A stretch of 64,000 bases of DNA from Acidobacteriota bacterium (GTDB lineage: Bacteria > Acidobacteriota > Terriglobia > Terriglobales > Acidobacteriaceae), in contig JAFDVW010000009.1 of the NCBI GenBank assembly GCA_018268755.1, forward strand, positions 310,001-374,000. Direction: 5' to 3'. A model generated the notes under the pieces. The model was given only the letters and a program-made list of their open reading frames with translations. It had not been told where the DNA came from and made no database searches. The translations under genes were made by a program, and so were the position numbers. This document shows, piece by piece, positions 60,994 through 64,000 of this stretch; the stretch's first letter is position 1; the number at the start of each line of letters is the position of its first letter.

Positions 60994-63177
60994 ATGAACA
61001 GGCGGCTTAGTCAATTCTCCTCGATCTTTGGCGTTGCGTTGCTTTTGGCAGGACTTTCTGCCGGACAAACCTTTCAGGGCTTCAGTCCCGATTCCTCGGC
61101 CAAACAGGCGGAAATCGAGAGCAAATTCAAGGCGATTCCCACCCCGGACGAGGCTCGCCGCCAGCACCGCATCTTCACCGCAGAGCCCCATCCCGCCGGC
61201 TCGGAACGCAATAACGAACTGGCGCGCTACATTGCCGAGGAGTGGAAGAAGCAGGGTCTGGAAGACATCGTTCTGCGCCGTTACGACGTGTTCAGCTCCG
61301 ATCCTAAGGAGACCATGCTGGAGATGGTCGCTCCGGTGCATTACAAAGCCAGCCTGCGCGAAGCCGCTTATGACGAAGACCCCGACACGAAAAATCCCAA
61401 TGTGAGTTCCGCCTGGATGGGCATGTCAAAGTCGGGCGACATCACCGCCCCGGTCATCTATGCCCATAGCGGCAATCCGGAAGATTTCGCTCTCCTGAAG
61501 AAAAACGGCATCGATGTGAAGGGCAAGATTGTTATCGTCCGCTATTCCAATCCCTACAGCTATCGCGGCTTCAAGGCCCTGACCGCCGAGAAAGAAGGTG
61601 CGGCGGCCATCCTGATCTATAGCGACCCGGCGGAAGACGGCTACAAGAAAGGCAAAGTCTTTCCCGAGGGCCCGTGGGGGCCGGAGACGCATTTGCAGCG
61701 GGGCGCCATTGAATATGACTTTCAGCAGGCCGGGGACCCCACCACGCCAGGCTGGCCTTCCCTGCCCGGGGCAAAACACATTCCCGTGGAGCAAGCCTCC
61801 CCGGTGCCGAAGATCATGGCGTTGCCGCTTTCCTGGCACGACGCCAAGCCGCTGCTCGAAAACATGGATGGTCCCGTGGCCCCGAACGACTGGCAGGGCG
61901 GCCTGCCCATCAAATACCGCCTGGGCGGAGACCGGGTGCGTGTCCACCTGAAAATTCAGATGGAAGAGACCATCAAGCCAAATTATGTAGTGGAAGGACG
62001 TATTCGTGGCAGCGAGTATCCCGACCAGTGGGTGCTGGCGGGCAACCACCGCGATGCCTGGGTCTTCGGCGGAGTAGACCCTTCCAGCGGCACGGCATCG
62101 ATGATGGAACTTACGCGCGGCCTGGGAAGCCTGGCCAAACAAGGCATTCGCCCCAAGCGCACCATGGTGTTTCTTAGCTGGGATGGGGAAGAGACCAGCT
62201 ATGCCGGTTCGGCCGAGTGGAGCGAGCAATTTGCCCATGAGCTGCGGCAAAAGGCTGTGGCCTACCTCAACGTGGATTCCTCCACCTCCGGACCAAACTT
62301 CCAGGGAAGCAGCGTGGGCTCGCTGGCCCCGCTGCTGGTGGATGCCAGCAAAGCCGTGCAGGATCCATCCGGAAAACCTCTGTACGCCGCCTGGCAAATC
62401 TCCCGCGCCGAGGACCTGCAGGAGCGCAATGACAGCGATCCGCTGACCGACTTCAATCTCACCGAAACCCGCATCGGCAGCGGTTCCGATTACGCGGCAC
62501 TCCTCGACCATGTGGGCGTGCCGGTCATGGACCTGTCCTTCGATGGACCTTATGGCGTCTACCACTCGGTCTATGACGATTTTTACTGGATGAACCACTT
62601 CGGCGACCCCGGCTATCATTACCACACGCTGATGGCGCAGCTGTGGGGAGTGCTGGCGCTGCGCCTGGCCAACGCCGACTTTCTGCCCTACGACTTCGGC
62701 AGCTATGGCGGACACATTCGCAAATATCTGGACACGCTGGGAAAGAAGAACGACCTCAGCAAGCTGAACTTGCGGTCCCTGCGGACAAGCGTGGACCAGT
62801 TCCAGCAAGCCGGCGAAAAGCTGAATGGCACGATCGCCGCCGCACTGAGTTCGGGAAAAATCGACCCGCAGCTGGCCGACCAGATCAATCGCGGCATGAT
62901 GGCGATCGAGCGCAACTGGCTGACCCCGGAAGGGATTCCAGGCAGGCCATGGTACAAGCACGTGGTCTACGCCTGCCGCTACACCTATGCTCATCTGGAG
63001 CTGCCCGGGCTTACGGAAGCGGTCGAGAAACAAGATCTGGCCACGGCGCAGCAACAAGCCGCCATCCTGGAATCAGCGCTGCGCAAGAATGCGGAGCTGG
63101 TGAACCAGCTGAATGAGCAATTGGCCTGCGCCGGCGGCATAACCAAACAGGGAGTAGCGTTGTGCCTGGCCCCATAG
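60994..63177 (+). CDS. Exported M28 metallopeptidase of the glutamate carboxypeptidase II type (second copy)
   Basis: A 727-residue protein with a signal peptide (about 1-24, SAGQ). Domain order as in its paralog at 42605: N-terminal peptidase part, PA-type insert (about 145-330), zinc site GNHRDAWVFGGVDPSSG, SWDGEETSYAGSAEW, YLNVDSST and YHSVYDDFYW, and a helical transferrin-receptor-like dimerisation domain at the end. All five metal ligands can be found. Sequence identity to the first copy is moderate, so they are old paralogs. TATACT (60948-60953) may be its -10; the -35 is unclear and the SD is weak. A YdjM-like gene follows after 25 bases. Confidence 0.92.
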   Translation: MNRRLSQFSSIFGVALLLAGLSAGQTFQGFSPDSSAKQAEIESKFKAIPTPDEARRQHRIFTAEPHPAGSERNNELARYIAEEWKKQGLEDIVLRRYDVFSSDPKETMLEMVAPVHYKASLREAAYDEDPDTKNPNVSSAWMGMSKSGDITAPVIYAHSGNPEDFALLKKNGIDVKGKIVIVRYSNPYSYRGFKALTAEKEGAAAILIYSDPAEDGYKKGKVFPEGPWGPETHLQRGAIEYDFQQAGDPTTPGWPSLPGAKHIPVEQASPVPKIMALPLSWHDAKPLLENMDGPVAPNDWQGGLPIKYRLGGDRVRVHLKIQMEETIKPNYVVEGRIRGSEYPDQWVLAGNHRDAWVFGGVDPSSGTASMMELTRGLGSLAKQGIRPKRTMVFLSWDGEETSYAGSAEWSEQFAHELRQKAVAYLNVDSSTSGPNFQGSSVGSLAPLLVDASKAVQDPSGKPLYAAWQISRAEDLQERNDSDPLTDFNLTETRIGSGSDYAALLDHVGVPVMDLSFDGPYGVYHSVYDDFYWMNHFGDPGYHYHTLMAQLWGVLALRLANADFLPYDFGSYGGHIRKYLDTLGKKNDLSKLNLRSLRTSVDQFQQAGEKLNGTIAAALSSGKIDPQLADQINRGMMAIERNWLTPEGIPGRPWYKHVVYACRYTYAHLELPGLTEAVEKQDLATAQQQAAILESALRKNAELVNQLNEQLACAGGITKQGVALCLAP

Positions 63178-63202
63178 TCCTTCGCGGACCAACAGGAGTG
63201 CT

Positions 63203-63868
63203 ATGTTCATAGGACATTTCGGCGTCGCGATGGCCGCCAAGAGGGTGGCACCTAAGACCTCGCTGGGCACCCTCATCTTCAGCGCGCAATTTATCGATCT
63301 TCTATGGCCCATTCTCCTGCTGCTGGGAGTGGAGCACGCGGAAATTCTGCCGGGCATCACCCGGGTCTCTCCCCTCGATTTCACCGACTATCCCATCTCG
63401 CATAGTCTGGCGATGGTCATGGTATGGTCGGCGCTGGTCGGCGGCATCTATTTCGCCGTACGCCGCTATGGGCGAGGCGCGGCCGTAGTGGCGCTGGCAG
63501 TCCTAAGCCATTGGGTGCTGGATTTCCTCGTGCACCGGCCCGATCTTCCGTTGCGGCCGGGCGGCGAAGCTCGGGTTGGGCTTGGGCTCTGGAACTCCTG
63601 GACGGCTTCCATAGTGTTGGAGGTGGGGTTCTTTGCCGCCGGCCTGGTGCTCTATCTGCGTTGTACGCGCGCGAAAGATAGCGTTGGCCGCTATGGACTC
63701 TGGGCGCTGGCGGCGCTTCTCTTTTTCGGCTGGCTGAGCACACTATTCGCCGGCGCGCCGCCCGACATGAAATCTCTGGCCTGGGGCGGGCTGAGCATGT
63801 GGCTCACCGTGCCCTGGGGTTGGTGGGTGGATCAGCATCGCGAGCCTCGACCCCCTCAAACAGTCTGA
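63203..63868 (+). CDS. Polytopic membrane protein, YdjM-like metal-dependent hydrolase fold suspected
   Basis: A 221-residue protein with about six membrane segments. The pattern MFIGHFGVAMAAKR, then FIDLLWP, then YPISHSLAM and LSHWVLDFLVHRPDL puts His and Asp residues at the positions of the YdjM/PF04307 family of membrane-bound putative metal-dependent hydrolases. Activity and substrate are unknown. AGGAG precedes the ATG by six bases. It lies 25 bases after the M28 gene, probably co-transcribed. The last 132 bases of the window after it hold no recognisable gene. Confidence 0.7.
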   Translation: MFIGHFGVAMAAKRVAPKTSLGTLIFSAQFIDLLWPILLLLGVEHAEILPGITRVSPLDFTDYPISHSLAMVMVWSALVGGIYFAVRRYGRGAAVVALAVLSHWVLDFLVHRPDLPLRPGGEARVGLGLWNSWTASIVLEVGFFAAGLVLYLRCTRAKDSVGRYGLWALAALLFFGWLSTLFAGAPPDMKSLAWGGLSMWLTVPWGWWVDQHREPRPPQTV

Positions 63869-64000
63869 TCGGAGCGACGCCTGTCATGCGCAGGAGGATA
63901 CGCGGGGCGAGGATTTCCCGCCGGCGCGGCAGGCCACACCTTTTGCAACTAGGTTGTAGGAAGGGAGACACCGGCGGCCCCGACTACGCCGGAGTCGCGC

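Overview
The window reads as a chromosomal segment of an Acidobacteriota (Terriglobia-type) bacterium. This is inferred from a GC-rich genome with a very large receptor carrying an N-terminal carboxypeptidase-like domain (Oar type), a CadC-type winged-helix/TPR regulator, many exported peptidases and glycosidases, and Tat-type leaders. I see no phage genes, transposases, CRISPR arrays or rRNA. One tRNA gene (Asn, GTT) lies at 49.6 kb.

0-10 kb is housekeeping and stress: a degenerate receiver protein, CsbD, a NarL-type response regulator, an ECF sigma factor with two tiny membrane proteins, then a SAM-I riboswitch with its own terminator in front of a cysteine desulfurase and heme A synthase (ctaA). 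An M20-type exported hydrolase, an Uup-type ABC-F ATPase and a YkgJ-type cysteine-cluster protein follow.

10-42.5 kb is a large carbohydrate-utilisation region and the most interesting part. It holds a GH106-type alpha-L-rhamnosidase, a DUF6786-like protein, two SDR dehydrogenases, an enolase-superfamily sugar-acid dehydratase, two Gfo/Idh/MocA dehydrogenases, a VOC protein, E1 alpha, E1 beta and a free lipoyl domain of a 2-oxoacid-dehydrogenase-like complex (no E2 or E3), a RhaT-family sugar/H+ symporter, a FadR-type GntR regulator, a giant TonB-dependent receptor, five divergent exported GH36-like glycosidases, and a DUF1080 / TIM-barrel / Gfo-Idh set matching the 3-keto-glycoside route. 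Seven copies of a 20-bp operator, TGTYRACA-N4-TGTYRACA, lie at every main promoter region from 15.07 to 38.68 kb, and at five of them an operator arm doubles as the -35 hexamer. The simplest reading is one GntR-controlled regulon: glycosides are taken up through the receptor, cut or oxidised in the periplasm, carried in by the RhaT-like symporter, and broken down by a non-phosphorylated sugar-acid route ending at the odd E1/lipoyl module.

42.6-64 kb holds exported and membrane proteins: two M28 peptidases of the glutamate carboxypeptidase II type, a Tat-exported phospholipase C/phosphatase, an SMP-30-type lactonase, a DUF885 protein, the tRNA, a CadC-TPR regulator facing two unrecognised exported proteins, an S9A prolyl oligopeptidase, a divergent-type membrane pyrophosphatase behind a strong promoter and a long leader, and a YdjM-like membrane protein. 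Coordinates for starts were adjusted where a Shine-Dalgarno (SD) sequence, a signal peptide or the end of homology argued for a different codon than the longest frame.
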